Shown: positions 1 through 8,710, counted from the first letter of the stretch. The stretch is 64,000 bases of DNA from Arthrobacter globiformis (GCF_003261175.1 NZ_QLNP01000074.1:62001-126000), one strand, 5' to 3'. Made by a program: numbers and translations. The notes: generated by a model from the sequence alone, not told the origin.

Positions 1-249
1 TCCTCAGCAGAGACTTCGTGCCTGGGACCAGGCTCGACGTCCACGCCCCCACTCGATGACTCGAAACGTATGCTGCCATGCAGGTCGGCGGCGCCGGAGA
101 ACCGCCATTCTAAGTTGCGATTAGACCGCCAATCTGAATGAACAGTCACACGGGAGGAACTGTCGGCCACTCGACGTCTCGTAAAGGCGTCTCGCAGTAA
201 ATCGTCTCGCCACGGGTACATCGGGGGCATTTCGAGTCAGAATTGCCTT

Positions 250-835
250 GTGAGGCAACTGGGTTACACCCGGGTCAGTACTTCCAGCCAGGACGCGCAA
301 CTGCAGCTGGATGCGCTGGTTGCCGCGGGCGTGCAGAAACGCGATGTCTTTGCCGATGTGACCTCCGGAAGCAAGACGGCGATAGAGCGACCGGGAATGA
401 AGAGGCTCCTCGAGTACGCCGAAGCAGGCGACGTTGTTGTTGTGTGGCGGGTCGACCGCTTAGGCCGGTCGCTGATTGACGTCCTGAACACGGTGGCTCT
501 GCTACGCGGCCGTCCGATCCATCTCCGATGGCATAGACCCGGCAACCTCCACCGGCAGGCTGATGTTGAACATGCTCGCGACCCTTGCCCAATATGAGCG
601 CGAGCTCATAGTCGAGCGGGTCAACGCCGGGATCGCCGCCGCAAGACAAAACGGAACTCGCTTCGGCCGGCCGCTGTCCGATCCCGCCGTCATTGCAGAC
701 AAGCTTGCGATCGCCCAGGACGCCCGCGGCAAGGGGCGAACCGCCGAAGACGCCGCCCGTCTCGTTGGCTGGAGCCGCGCAACGCTGTACCGCCACCAGC
801 AAGCCCGTGCTGCCCGCGAAAGCACCACAACCTAA
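250..835 (+). pseudogene. Frameshifted serine recombinase (resolvase/invertase family)
   Basis: The first reading frame, from a GTG at 250, gives a resolvase N-terminal domain: GYTRVSTSSQDAQLQLDAL with catalytic Ser near residue 10, then VVWRVDRLGRSL. After VALLR near position 505 the match jumps to another frame, which continues as VRSISDGIDPATSTGRLML and then LAQYERELIVERV, ending in a C-terminal helix-turn-helix (TAEDAARLVGWSRATLYRH) at 835. A small deletion between about 505 and 520 therefore breaks the gene. An intact protein would be about 195 aa, normal for Tn3-type resolvases and Hin/Pin invertases. It is probably the relic of a transposon. No inverted repeat ends were recognised nearby. 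Confidence 0.85.
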
Positions 836-895
836 GGTCTAGGATTCAGCTTGGCAGCATGAGGGGGTGCTGTCCTGGCGGAAGGAACGGCGTTC

Positions 896-1681
896 GTGCG
901 GGTGATTCGTAATGCGAAGCGGGTGTCTGTCGTTGGTGGAGGGGTCTTAGTCATTGCGGGTGGCCTTGGCCTGTGGCGGACCGCGGTGCTCTTGAACGAG
1001 CCTGAACCGGGCAGAGTCGCAGCGTTGACTGGAATGCTCGCTGCCGTGGCCTTTATCCGAGGTTTCGTCATTCTGTTTTGGGACCGCCGGTCGACACCCA
1101 GTGCTCTGATGCGGCCGCAGGCGGCAGATACCCTGTTAGCGATTTTGCCTGTGGTCGTCGTCGTGCCCTTCGTCGTGGCTCTCCCGGAAATTAGAGATCC
1201 CGCCAGTCCCGCCCCTTGGTTGTTTATCCTGGTTGTTGCCTCGGCGACCATTTCAGTGAAACCGGCAAAAACTGCTTCGCTCTTGAAGATTCCGCCACTT
1301 CGCTCGATGAACTCCTTGGATTGGGTGCGAATCCAGAGCTTCGGTACAGGAACTCTTCTCATCGCAGTCTGGTTTTCGGTGCTGTACTTAACTTCCCCAC
1401 TAAGTGTCGGTACTTGGACGCCCTGGGTTATCACGACCGCACTCGCTCAAGCCGGCGTAAGCATCTGGCGGGTGCTGGAACAACATCAGGTGGGCAAGAC
1501 AGGACCGCGCCTAACTGGCATGCAGATCATCTGGTTGCGAGCCATTCACGTAAATCAAGGACACGCCGCTGCCGTTAAGGAGCTGCGAATGATGCACCCC
1601 AAGATCGGAACAACCCACGCCGAGAGAGTCATCGAAAACCTCTACCGGACTGAGGAAGAACCGCGGCTGCAGCGTAACTGA
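896..1681 (+). CDS. Multi-pass membrane protein of unknown function
   Basis: This 261-aa protein starts with GTG at 896. Hydrophobic segments lie near residues 10-30, 42-62, 78-97, 106-122 and 150-185, suggesting four to six membrane spans. The C-terminal 60 residues are soluble and basic with a helical pattern. No family was recognised. It stands alone between the broken recombinase and a convergent operon on the other strand. The low rate of third-position GC in places suggests it is not highly expressed, but this is only an impression. Confidence 0.6.
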   Translation: MRVIRNAKRVSVVGGGVLVIAGGLGLWRTAVLLNEPEPGRVAALTGMLAAVAFIRGFVILFWDRRSTPSALMRPQAADTLLAILPVVVVVPFVVALPEIRDPASPAPWLFILVVASATISVKPAKTASLLKIPPLRSMNSLDWVRIQSFGTGTLLIAVWFSVLYLTSPLSVGTWTPWVITTALAQAGVSIWRVLEQHQVGKTGPRLTGMQIIWLRAIHVNQGHAAAVKELRMMHPKIGTTHAERVIENLYRTEEEPRLQRN

Positions 1682-1707
1682 ATACAGGCATAGCAGTGGA
1701 GATAGTT

Positions 1708-2508
1708 TCATCTTGGCGAGGCGCTTGGTGTTGGGTAGGAGGGTATCCCTCCGCCGGAGCCGGCGGCCATGAAGACGCCTATCTGAGTTTCTCCGTCGCT
1801 TTGGAAGACGGGGATCTCGCGCTGCGGCCGGGGGGTGCTGAAGTTCTTGACGGCATCCTCCGGGCTCGTCGGCATGGGGCCGCCGTGCAGGTCCCTGGAG
1901 TAGGCGTAACCGGATTGCCCGTTGGTGGCCATCACAGCAATCAGGTCAGGGGTTCCGTTCTCCTGGCTTTCGACGCCGTAGGTTTCACCCTTGGCATTGA
2001 CCCCCAAAGGTGTCCGTTCCTGCTTCACATACTTAGCGGTCAACTGCCAGCGCGCCTCGGGGTCGGCCTTGATGGTGACGCTGTCCTGGCCCGGGGCGAG
2101 GGGAATGGTGTAGCCGCTCCAGCCCAGTCTGTCGCTGGCCGCATCCTCCTCGGAGCAGCTGCTGGCCGCCCCGTCGGGAAATTCAAACCAGCCAGGCGTC
2201 AGGCACGTGAGTTCCATTTGAATCCCCGTGGCCCCCTCCGGAGGGGAGCCCAGCTCAACGGTTGCTGTGCCGGCGTAGGTTGTGGTTACGGGCGAGGCCA
2301 GCGGTGTCACCTTTTCCCCTCCGGGGATGACGAAAAGCCCTGCCGCGGCGGCTCCAACGCCAAACAGTCCTGCCCCGGCCAACAGCCCGGAACCAAGCCA
2401 CACCCTCGTACGCCTCCGTTTCGCCACCCGTGATTCCTGAGCGACTTGGGAGACGAGTTCTGCCCGGAGGGCATCATTGAACAGTTCGTCGACGTGGCGT
2501 TGATTCAT
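1708..2508 (-). CDS. Single-pass membrane protein, probable anti-sigma or sigma-partner
   Basis: The 266-aa protein has a short cytoplasmic N-terminus (about 36 residues, basic at its end), one membrane span near residues 38-62 (GSGLLAGAGLFGVGAAAAGL) and an extracytoplasmic domain of about 200 residues. That domain has paired cysteines and ends in a proline/serine tail. Its start codon overlaps the stop of the ECF sigma factor gene by four bases (ATGA), so the two are translationally coupled. By analogy with other ECF operons it could sequester or sense for the sigma factor. No zinc-binding anti-sigma motif is visible, so the anti-sigma role is inferred from position and topology only. Confidence 0.65.
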   Translation of the reverse strand: MNQRHVDELFNDALRAELVSQVAQESRVAKRRRTRVWLGSGLLAGAGLFGVGAAAAGLFVIPGGEKVTPLASPVTTTYAGTATVELGSPPEGATGIQMELTCLTPGWFEFPDGAASSCSEEDAASDRLGWSGYTIPLAPGQDSVTIKADPEARWQLTAKYVKQERTPLGVNAKGETYGVESQENGTPDLIAVMATNGQSGYAYSRDLHGGPMPTSPEDAVKNFSTPRPQREIPVFQSDGETQIGVFMAAGSGGGIPSYPTPSASPR

Positions 2509-3113
2509 GGCCGTTCTCCTTCCAGAACCGGGGTTGGAGCGGTGGGCGGATTGGTTGGTGTATCACCGTCGAGGGCGGTTCTCAGGCGCTGGCGGGCCCT
2601 GTGCATCCGTGATTTCGCTGCCGCAGGGGTGAGGCCTAATACTGCGGCGGCCGCTGCGATGGTGTGGTCTTCGAACACAATCAGGCTCACCAGGTGCAGG
2701 TCTTCGGTGCTCAGTGTTCCGAGCGCGGCCGCAAGTTCCTGATCGAGCTGGTTCTGGTATCTGCGGTAGGGATCGGTGGCCGAATGGGCGGCGTCCTGCC
2801 CGCGGGGAAGGGAGTTCAGGAAGCGCTGGTAGCGGCGGGCCGCGCGGGCGCTGTTGCGTGCCATGTTCGTGGTCGTGACCAGTAGCCATGGAAGGATCGA
2901 TCCTTCCACAATCCGGACCTGCTTACGCCGCCGCCAGAGTTCGAGGAAGGAGGCGGCCATGATGTCCTCCGCATTATGGTGATCTCCGCAGAGCCGGTAT
3001 GCGTGGCGAAAGACTCTGTCCCGATGCCGGTCGTACAGGGCACCAAAAGCATCCCCCTGTCCCAGAAGGCTCTGGCGCCACAACCCCTCTTCGGTGTCTC
3101 CCTTGTTCCCCAT
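2505..3113 (-). CDS. ECF-subfamily RNA polymerase sigma factor
   Basis: The protein has a sigma-70 region 2 (ALYDRHRDRVFRHAYRLCGD, then AEDIMAASFLELWRRR) and a region 4 helix-turn-helix (IAAAAAVLGLTPAAAKSRMH RARQRL). This is the two-domain layout of an ECF factor, about 202 aa from the ATG at 3113. The frame is open a further 15 codons upstream to 3158, but 3113 gives the usual length. It would direct RNA polymerase to a small regulon in response to an envelope or metabolic signal. The membrane protein gene downstream overlaps it by ATGA and is the likely partner. Confidence 0.9.
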   Translation of the reverse strand: MGNKGDTEEGLWRQSLLGQGDAFGALYDRHRDRVFRHAYRLCGDHHNAEDIMAASFLELWRRRKQVRIVEGSILPWLLVTTTNMARNSARAARRYQRFLNSLPRGQDAAHSATDPYRRYQNQLDQELAAALGTLSTEDLHLVSLIVFEDHTIAAAAAVLGLTPAAAKSRMHRARQRLRTALDGDTPTNPPTAPTPVLEGERP

Positions 3114-3456
3114 GCCACTTAGTGTCCGGCAAAGCCCAAAAGGTTTCACCGAATTCAAAAAACTTCCGAATTGTCCTTCGCCGGCTGCCTGAGCCTGCTA
3201 TCGATCCTGAAGGCTTTGATTGAAGATGGTCATTCTTAGGTCATCATGTCCACCATTCACCCGTCCTCCTCGCACTTCCCGGCGCCCAGATCCTCGAGGC
3301 CGGTCCTTGGGGGCTGCGGCGTCGGTCGTGGGCCGACCTCGACTTGTTCTCAATTTGGCGGTCCTTTCTCGGCGCGCCAGAGTGGTACCTCCGCCATCTC
3401 TAACTTCCGTCTGCTTCTACGAGGTGAGCCGGCGCGGTAGGCCGCACCGGAATCGG

Positions 3457-3763
3457 TCCTCGCTTCGCTCGGGCTGTAAAAGCATTTTTCTGTTTTTTGC
3501 TGCTGTCCTGCGGATCGTACGTGCCCGCTCCACCGGCTCAACCGTCCTGCGGACGGCTACGCAGCCGATGCCTTGTGTCGGCGCTTCGCTTATTTCCTCC
3601 CACAACCCATCCTCTGCTTGCCCTGCGGGTTGCCCCGGCTCCGTCGGGCACAGCTACGCGCTGCTCCGCCAGCAGGCAAAAAACGCCCGGGGGAGAGGGG
3701 AAGCTGGCCGGTCACCAAAGCCGCCCCACCCACCGGACACCTCAGCAAAGGACGAGAGAAACC
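3457..3763 (+). repeat. Hairpin-dense leader repeat, copy A, in front of dprA
   Basis: This is the most diverged copy of a leader that recurs at 4961-5236 and 6702-6985. It begins with a CTCGCTTCGCTCGG stretch and a TTTTCTG tract. Short stems follow, such as CCGTCC-TGC-GGACGG at 3542-3556 and TGCCC/GGGCA at 3631-3650. It ends in a conserved tail (GCTGGCCGGTCACC, CCGCCCCACCCACC, CTCAGCAAAGGAC) that supplies the ribosome binding site. Several stems are kept in place although their sequence differs between copies, which suggests a structured RNA leader. Function is unknown. Confidence 0.7.
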
Positions 3764-4672
3764 ATGAACGATCGCATTGCACGCGCAGCCCTGACCCGAC
3801 TCTTCGAACCCGGCGACCGTGTCGGCCGGGCCCTCGTGGGCAGGCTCGGCGCGTACGCCGCGTTGCGGCTTGCCACCGGCGCCCAGCCCGTACACGCCCT
3901 CCCGGAGGTTACGGTCGAAGAACTGTCAGAAGCATTGAAGCGGTGGGCTCCCCGGGCTCCGGAGGTCGACCCGGAGAAGGACCTGGCCGCCATCGAACGC
4001 CTGGGCGGCGGGTTCCTCATCCCAGGAGATGAGCGCTGGCCGGAAGGCCTGGACGACCTGCCCGACGCCCCATACGGGCTTTGGTACCGGGGCAACATCG
4101 ACAACGGCATCCCCGCACCTTCGAAGTGTGTGGCCCTGACCGGATCCCGGGACTCGACCAGCTACGGCGCCTCGGTGACAGGAGACATGGCATACGGGCT
4201 GGCCCAACGTGGAATCTGTGTGATCTCAGGCCTTGCCTACGGCATCGATGCACACGCGCACCGGGCCGCGTTGGCCGGAAGCCAGGGTGAAGGACCGGCG
4301 ACCCTCGCGGTACTGGCCGGGGGCCTGGACCGGGACTACCCGTCCGGGAACGCTGACCTCGCGGCCGCGATCCGAGGGAACGGCCTGACGCTCTCAGAGC
4401 TCCCGCCCGGTTCCGCCCCGACGCGGTACAGGTTCCTGCAGAGGAACCGCATCATCGCCGCCCTCGCAGGCGTGACCTGTGTGGTGGAAGCCCGCTGGCG
4501 CTCGGGGGCGTTGAACACCGCCCACCACGCCGAAACCATTGCCCGGCACGTCGCGGCCGTCCCCGGGAGCGTGCACAGCGCCAACTCGGCAGGATGCCAC
4601 CGGCTCCTAAAGGACGGTTCGGCGGTGCTGGTGTCCGACGCGGCCGAACTGGCCGAACTCCTCGCCAGCTAG
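3764..4672 (+). CDS. dprA: DprA/Smf-family DNA-processing protein
   Basis: The 302-aa protein starts at the ATG placed 7 bases after AAAGGACG. The Rossmann-like DprA core is clear: VALTGSRDSTSYG (residues 123-135), SGLAYGIDAHAHRAAL (155-170), LAGGLDRDYP (184-193), SELPPG (211-216), RFLQRNRIIAALA (223-235) and GALNTA (248-253). DprA binds single-stranded DNA and loads RecA during natural transformation. Plasmid-borne members are less well understood and may handle single strands entering by conjugation. Here it lies in a plasmid maintenance block with parB and ssb. The C-terminal winged helix of chromosomal DprA is absent. Transcription probably runs through leader copy A. Confidence 0.88.
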   Translation: MNDRIARAALTRLFEPGDRVGRALVGRLGAYAALRLATGAQPVHALPEVTVEELSEALKRWAPRAPEVDPEKDLAAIERLGGGFLIPGDERWPEGLDDLPDAPYGLWYRGNIDNGIPAPSKCVALTGSRDSTSYGASVTGDMAYGLAQRGICVISGLAYGIDAHAHRAALAGSQGEGPATLAVLAGGLDRDYPSGNADLAAAIRGNGLTLSELPPGSAPTRYRFLQRNRIIAALAGVTCVVEARWRSGALNTAHHAETIARHVAAVPGSVHSANSAGCHRLLKDGSAVLVSDAAELAELLAS

Positions 4673-4713
4673 TCCCTTCAGGTGGCCGTCCCGTTGCCGG
4701 GGCGGTCACCGCG

Positions 4714-4767
4714 GGCGGTCCGCCGTCGTGCCCGGCCTGCGCGGTGGGTCGGCGGCGGCGGACCGCC
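4714..4767. promoter_or_regulatory. Inverted pair of GGCGGTCCGCC sites (candidate parS-like site)
   Basis: GGCGGTCCGCC at 4714-4724 faces its reverse complement GGCGGACCGCC at 4757-4767. The same pair, with almost the same spacing, is found at 8585-8634 just after parB. Each 11-mer is itself an odd palindrome. I found no other copy in the window. Partition proteins bind repeated palindromes near their genes, so these are candidates for centromere sites. High-GC chance palindromes remain possible. Confidence 0.45.
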
Positions 4768-4960
4768 AACCGCCCAGGACGCTTGTGGGGGACCGGGAGG
4801 CGCGGCCCACCGGAGTCAGGGACGCCGAAAGAAGACCCGGGGTGCTGATGGAGGGTTCGCAGGGCTCACCAGGAAAAGGGCGTCCGCTGGCGCGGCCGGC
4901 TGTGGGGCCAGTGCCGGCTCCGCAGGGCTCCGCCGCCCCTGGCCCTGTCCTGTCTACGAC

Positions 4961-5236
4961 GTTTTGGCTGCTGTCCTTCGGATTGTACGTGTCCGCTCCG
5001 GCCGGTCTAGCCCCTCCTTCGTCGGGGCCTGCGGTTCAGGAAATGTCCCTGCGGCGCTCCTTCGTCGCTGATTTCCTCCGGGAATTTCCCGCCCCTTGCC
5101 CTCACGGGTAGACAGGCCTCCGTCGGCCACAGCTCCGCAAGCTTCGCCAGCAGCCAAAACAACGGAGGGGAGAGGGGACGCTGGCCGGTCACCTGAACCG
5201 CCCCGCCCACCGAATCCTCAGCAAAGGACTTTCAAC
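4961..5236 (+). repeat. Hairpin-dense leader repeat, copy B, in front of the DUF4192 gene
   Basis: The block from GTTTTGGCTGCTGTCC to the ribosome binding site GCAAAGGAC is almost identical to copy C (6702-6985) over about 235 bases. It shares layout but less sequence with copy A. Visible stems include GCCCC/GGGGC (5010-5028) and GGCC/GGCC (5115-5128). The tail GCTGGCCGGTCACC is shared with all copies. No reading frame is conserved between copies, so this is more likely a transcribed leader or a DNA site than a gene. Confidence 0.75.
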
Positions 5237-6262
5237 ATGAACGACGCAATCCGTATCTCCAGCCCCGCCGATATCCTCGGTTTCATCCCGCACTCCCTCG
5301 GGTTCGTACCGCGTGAATCCTTTGTGTTCCTGACCATGCGGGGCAAGACGCTGGGCGCGACACTCCGCGTTGACGCCCCCGCGTTCGCCGAACCCGCCGG
5401 TTTCGCCCGCTCCATGGTGGACTACATCGCGCTGGACACGCAGGCCACGGCGGTGCTGCTGGCCGTCTACACGGCCAGCACCCCCAACCCCGGCCAGCCC
5501 CGACCCTTCCACGACCACGTCGAGGCCGTCATTGAGGCACTGGACAGCGCAGGCACCCCGCTGCAGGACGCGTGGCTCATCACCCCGTCGCACTGGCAAA
5601 ACCTGCTGTGCGACAGCGACGCCGGGTGCTGCCCGCCCGAATCGCTGGAATCCATCACGGACGGGCAACTGAACGCGGAACTTGTGTTCCGTGGCAGCAG
5701 CTACCAAGAGACGCCCGGCACCAGCTATGCCCCGTTCGCAGGCCCGGCAGACAGGGAGGAGCAGATCCGCCACGCGCTTCCGGGAGTGCTCGGCGCCGAG
5801 CTGCGTCCGGGCCGGGAACTGTGGGCAGAGACCCTGACCCGAACCGGATGGACGGATCCGCAGACAGCGGTGGAGCTGCTGGCGTGCTTCCAGCGCCCGG
5901 ACCTGCGCGACACGCTGTTCTGCAACGTGATCGACCCGGAGCTGCCGGACGCCGAGGACAGCGGGAATCTGCTCATGGGGGAGGGTATCGCCCCGGACTG
6001 GGACCGTGTGGACCGGGCGCAGGAAACCGCGCGGGACCTGATCGACGCCGCGCCGGAAGGCTACCGGGCGCCCCTGCTGACCTTGATCGGATGGCTGGCG
6101 TACCTCAAAGGCCAGTCGTCAGTAGCTGCGGACCACTTCGAGCTGGCTCTGGCTGATACACCGGGCTACCGGCTCGCGGAACTGATGGAGCAGCTGGTGA
6201 GCCGGGGAACCATCGCCCCGGTCGCGAAGAACGAGGCAACCGCCTACAAGCGGCACCGCTAA
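5237..6262 (+). CDS. DUF4192-domain protein
   Basis: This 341-aa protein starts at the ATG 9 bases after AAAGGAC. The N-terminus (ISSPADILGFIPHSLGFVPRESFVFL) is typical of DUF4192, an actinobacterial family of unknown function that is common on plasmids and in phages. A conserved TPSHW..LLCDSDAGCCP stretch lies near residues 115-135. The last 60 residues (WLAYLKGQSSVAADHFELAL) resemble a tetratricopeptide helix pair. No catalytic motif was identified. Its leader (copy B) matches the one upstream of parB, which suggests co-regulation with partition and DprA. Confidence 0.85.
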   Translation: MNDAIRISSPADILGFIPHSLGFVPRESFVFLTMRGKTLGATLRVDAPAFAEPAGFARSMVDYIALDTQATAVLLAVYTASTPNPGQPRPFHDHVEAVIEALDSAGTPLQDAWLITPSHWQNLLCDSDAGCCPPESLESITDGQLNAELVFRGSSYQETPGTSYAPFAGPADREEQIRHALPGVLGAELRPGRELWAETLTRTGWTDPQTAVELLACFQRPDLRDTLFCNVIDPELPDAEDSGNLLMGEGIAPDWDRVDRAQETARDLIDAAPEGYRAPLLTLIGWLAYLKGQSSVAADHFELALADTPGYRLAELMEQLVSRGTIAPVAKNEATAYKRHR

Positions 6263-6400
6263 AAGGCAACGGGGCCGGACCGGGACAGCGGCCCGGCCCC
6301 TTGGGTGCGCCCGGCGGCCTCCCCCGCGTGCGCTCCTCCGGCCGCCGATCACGCTGCCGCGGGCGCAGCACCACACGAGGGCAGCGGCCGGACGCCGGGC

Positions 6401-6445
6401 TACAGTGGAAAGGAACACCATCCACTAAGAGCCTGGGGACAGCAC
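6401..6445 (+). promoter_or_regulatory. Candidate promoter for the 50-aa peptide gene
   Basis: GGGCTACAGTGG holds a TACAGT -10 box at 6401-6406. A nearly identical GGGCTAGAGTGG lies at 8711-8722. The -10 would place the transcript start near 6413, giving a leader of about 33 bases before the ATG at 6446. No clear -35 was seen. Confidence 0.4.
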
Positions 6446-6598
6446 ATGAGCCACGAGTACATCCTGACCGACGATGACGCGGCACCGGCCGATGCCACCC
6501 ATGCCCAGGACGTTCTCGAGCTCTCGATGTTGACCATGCCCCAGCCAGGCGCCCCCATCGTGGACATCTCCTGGGAGAAATCCCCGCTGGACCTGTAA
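6446..6598 (+). CDS. Small acidic protein, 50 aa, unknown
   Basis: The ATG at 6446 follows CTGGGGAC with suitable spacing, and a strong terminator follows the stop. The product is 50 aa, acidic (ILTDDDAAPADA near the start), with MLTMPQPGAP near the middle and a WEKSPLDL end. It has its own promoter-like sequence and terminator, which argues that it is a real monocistronic gene. No family was recognised. The length and the leader-like acidic N-terminus would fit a peptide precursor, but no modifying enzyme lies nearby. Confidence 0.55.
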   Translation: MSHEYILTDDDAAPADATHAQDVLELSMLTMPQPGAPIVDISWEKSPLDL

Positions 6599-6651
6599 CT
6601 TTCTGCAGCGATGACGCAGCACCACTGAGTTTCCTTTTGCTGAGGGAAAAA

Positions 6652-6690
6652 CTGCGGCCGGCCCCAAGGGGCCGGCCGCAGCCCTTTTAA
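6652..6690 (+). terminator. Strong intrinsic terminator
   Basis: A perfect 14-bp stem (CTGCGGCCGGCCCC / GGGGCCGGCCGCAG, two-base loop) at 6652-6681 is followed by CCCTTTTAA. It closes the unit ending with the 50-aa peptide gene. Confidence 0.85.
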
Positions 6691-6701
6691 ACGCTGAAAA
6701 C

Positions 6702-6985
6702 GGCCTCGCTCCGCTCGGACTGTAAAGCATTTTTCTGTTTTGGCTGCTGTCCTTCGGATTGTACGTGTCCGCTCCGGCTCGTCTAGCCCCTCCTTCGTCG
6801 GGGCCTGCGGAGCAGGAAATGTCCCTGCGGCGCTCCTTCGTCGCTGATTTCCTCCGGGAATTTCCCGCCCCTTGCCCTGCGGGTAGACAGGCCTCCGTCG
6901 GCCACAGCTCCGCAAGCTTCGCCAGCAGCCAAAACAACGGAGGGGAAGAGGGGACGCTGGCCAGTCACCTGAACCGCCCCCGGCA
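6702..6985 (+). repeat. Hairpin-dense leader repeat, copy C
   Basis: This copy starts with GGCCTCGCTCCGCTCGG (as copy A does) and from 6737 runs nearly identical to copy B. Its tail GCTGGCCAGTCACC is interrupted after about 6980. A second copy of the tail (7049-7117) then leads into parB. Copy C therefore looks like an older leader displaced about 110 bases from its gene by an insertion or duplication. Confidence 0.72.
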
Positions 6986-7048
6986 ACAACTTGGTCCGCG
7001 CCCGCACCCGTTTCCACCCGCTTGACAGACATAGAAGCGTCGGGAGGG

Positions 7049-7117
7049 ACAGGGGGGAGCTGGCCGGTCACCAAGGGCCGCCCCACCCACCAATCCTCTG
7101 CAAAGGACACCAAAACC
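7049..7117 (+). repeat. Short copy of the leader tail, in front of parB
   Basis: Only the last 70 bases of the leader are present: GGGAGCTGGCCGGTCACC, then CCGCCCCACCCACC and CTCTGCAAAGGACACC. It supplies the ribosome binding site for parB. The same tail precedes dprA and the DUF4192 gene. Confidence 0.7.
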
Positions 7118-8470
7118 ATGAACGCAACAACCACAGCACCCGTACTGGAAATGCTCGACCCGGCAACGCTCACCGTGGATGTCAACGTCCGCAGGGACGC
7201 CGCCCTGACCGGCGACTTCGTGGACAGCATCAGGGAACACGGCGTGATGGAACCGGTCATCGCCCACCGCAAGGACGACGGCACGGTTCACGTCCTGATG
7301 GGCCAGCGCCGCACCCGCGCCGCCGTCGAAGCCGAACGCCCGCTGATCCCGGTGATGATTATCGAGTCCCCGGAAGAGGCAGAGCGGATCGTGACCCAGG
7401 TGGTGGAGAACATCCAGCGCGCCGGGCTGACCGAAGCGGACGAGGCCGAGGCCTACCACCAGCTCTCCCTGATCGGCGTCTCCGCCGCCGCGATCGCGAA
7501 GAAAACCGGCCGGACCAGGACCACCGTGGAATCCGCCCTGAAAGCCAAGTCCACCGACACCGGCAACGCCGCACTGGGCAAGGGCTACACCATCGACGAA
7601 GCCCTCATCCTCGCCGAATTCGAGAACGACCAGGACGCGACCGAAGAACTCGAATCGGTCATCCGGGACGAACCCGACATGCTCGCCCACGTCACCCAGC
7701 AGTTGCGCGACCGCCGCGACCGGGCCGCCGCCCTCGCCGCCGTGAGGGCAGAGCTGGAAGCGGCCGGAACCACCGTCGTCGACACGGCAGGGTATGACGG
7801 GGACAGCGAGAACGTCAGGGTGTCCTCGCTGAACCGGCCCGACGGGGAACCGGCCACCGAGGAGGACGCCAACGCCGTGGCCATCACCACCGCCTATAAC
7901 GGCAACCACTCCACCGTCCCCGTTGTGGCCGGGTGGAAAGACCTCGGGTACACCCTCCGCTACACGGGCTACGCCGCCCCGTCCTCGGCCAAGGGGCCGA
8001 TGACCGAGGAACAGAAAGCGGAGCGGAAGACCCTGATCGAGAACAACAAGCTGATGCAGTCAGCCACGACAGTCCGCCGCGACTTCGTCAAAACCCTGCT
8101 GGCAAGGAAACAGGCACCCAAGGGCTGGCAGTACTTCACCGTGCACGCCATCACCCACCACCCCGAAACGGCCAGCGGATACGACGGTAAAGTCGCCGCC
8201 GACATGGCCGGGGAGAAGGTCGAGGACACTGACCGGTGGGGCTGGAACCCCCTGCGGGACCACGTCGCGAAGACCACGGCACGGCCCGAAGTCGCCCTGA
8301 TCGCCCTCATCTGCGCAGGGTACGAGAAGACGATCGCCAAGGACTCATGGCGGTCCCCGGGCCAGACCCAGCGCGACTACCTGACCCAGCTCGTCACCTG
8401 GGGGTACACTGCCAGCGCTGTCGAACAGATCATCCTCGACAGCGGCAAAGAAACCACCACCGCGGAGTAA
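7118..8470 (+). CDS. parB: ParB-family partition protein
   Basis: The 450-aa protein has an N-terminal ParB/Srx CTPase-type domain (residues about 12-105). Its GERR-like box is MGQRRTRAA (61-69), and VVENIQRAGLTEADEAEAY follows at 95-113. A helix-turn-helix (VSAAAIAKKTGRTRTTVESAL) lies at 121-141. The long C-terminal part (150-450) is unlike classical ParB and is probably a dimerisation or plasmid-specific module. ParB proteins bind parS, spread and load the partition apparatus. No parA lies in this window. The GGCGG(T/A)CCGCC pairs on both sides of the block are candidate binding sites. The start follows TGCAAAGGACACC. Confidence 0.87.
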   Translation: MNATTTAPVLEMLDPATLTVDVNVRRDAALTGDFVDSIREHGVMEPVIAHRKDDGTVHVLMGQRRTRAAVEAERPLIPVMIIESPEEAERIVTQVVENIQRAGLTEADEAEAYHQLSLIGVSAAAIAKKTGRTRTTVESALKAKSTDTGNAALGKGYTIDEALILAEFENDQDATEELESVIRDEPDMLAHVTQQLRDRRDRAAALAAVRAELEAAGTTVVDTAGYDGDSENVRVSSLNRPDGEPATEEDANAVAITTAYNGNHSTVPVVAGWKDLGYTLRYTGYAAPSSAKGPMTEEQKAERKTLIENNKLMQSATTVRRDFVKTLLARKQAPKGWQYFTVHAITHHPETASGYDGKVAADMAGEKVEDTDRWGWNPLRDHVAKTTARPEVALIALICAGYEKTIAKDSWRSPGQTQRDYLTQLVTWGYTASAVEQIILDSGKETTTAE

Positions 8471-8483
8471 CGAGACTAAAGCG

Positions 8484-8514
8484 GGCCGGGCGGCGAACCC
8501 AACGCCGCCCGGCC
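8484..8514 (+). terminator. Hairpin after parB
   Basis: GGCCGGGCGGCG (8484-8495) pairs perfectly with CGCCGCCCGGCC (8503-8514) across a seven-base loop. It sits 13 bases after the parB stop. There is no T-run, so it could be a weak or Rho-assisted terminator or an mRNA end stabiliser. Confidence 0.55.
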
Positions 8515-8584
8515 ACCCCAACACAGGACGGACACCCAGAGCAGCACCCAGGACAGGACGGCCACGTCACCTCCCAGAATCGGT

Positions 8585-8634
8585 GGCGGTCCGCCGGTGC
8601 GAACCACAGCATCGATCACCAGCGGCGGACCGCC
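8585..8634. promoter_or_regulatory. Second inverted pair of GGCGGTCCGCC sites
   Basis: GGCGGTCCGCC at 8585-8595 faces GGCGGACCGCC at 8624-8634, the same arrangement as at 4714-4767. The flanking CGG extends the pairing, so the segment could also form one large stem-loop. Its place just downstream of parB makes it the better parS candidate. Confidence 0.45.
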
Positions 8635-8710
8635 GGTCCGCGCACGGCGTGCGGACCCGCCCGGGTGCCGCGCCGCCACACACGCAAAGACCGGGCAACA
8701 ACGACGGTCC

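Noticed and set aside
3220-4032. Long plus-strand frame over the dprA start
   Set aside because: It overlaps dprA in another frame and consists of Arg/Pro/Ser-rich shadow sequence.
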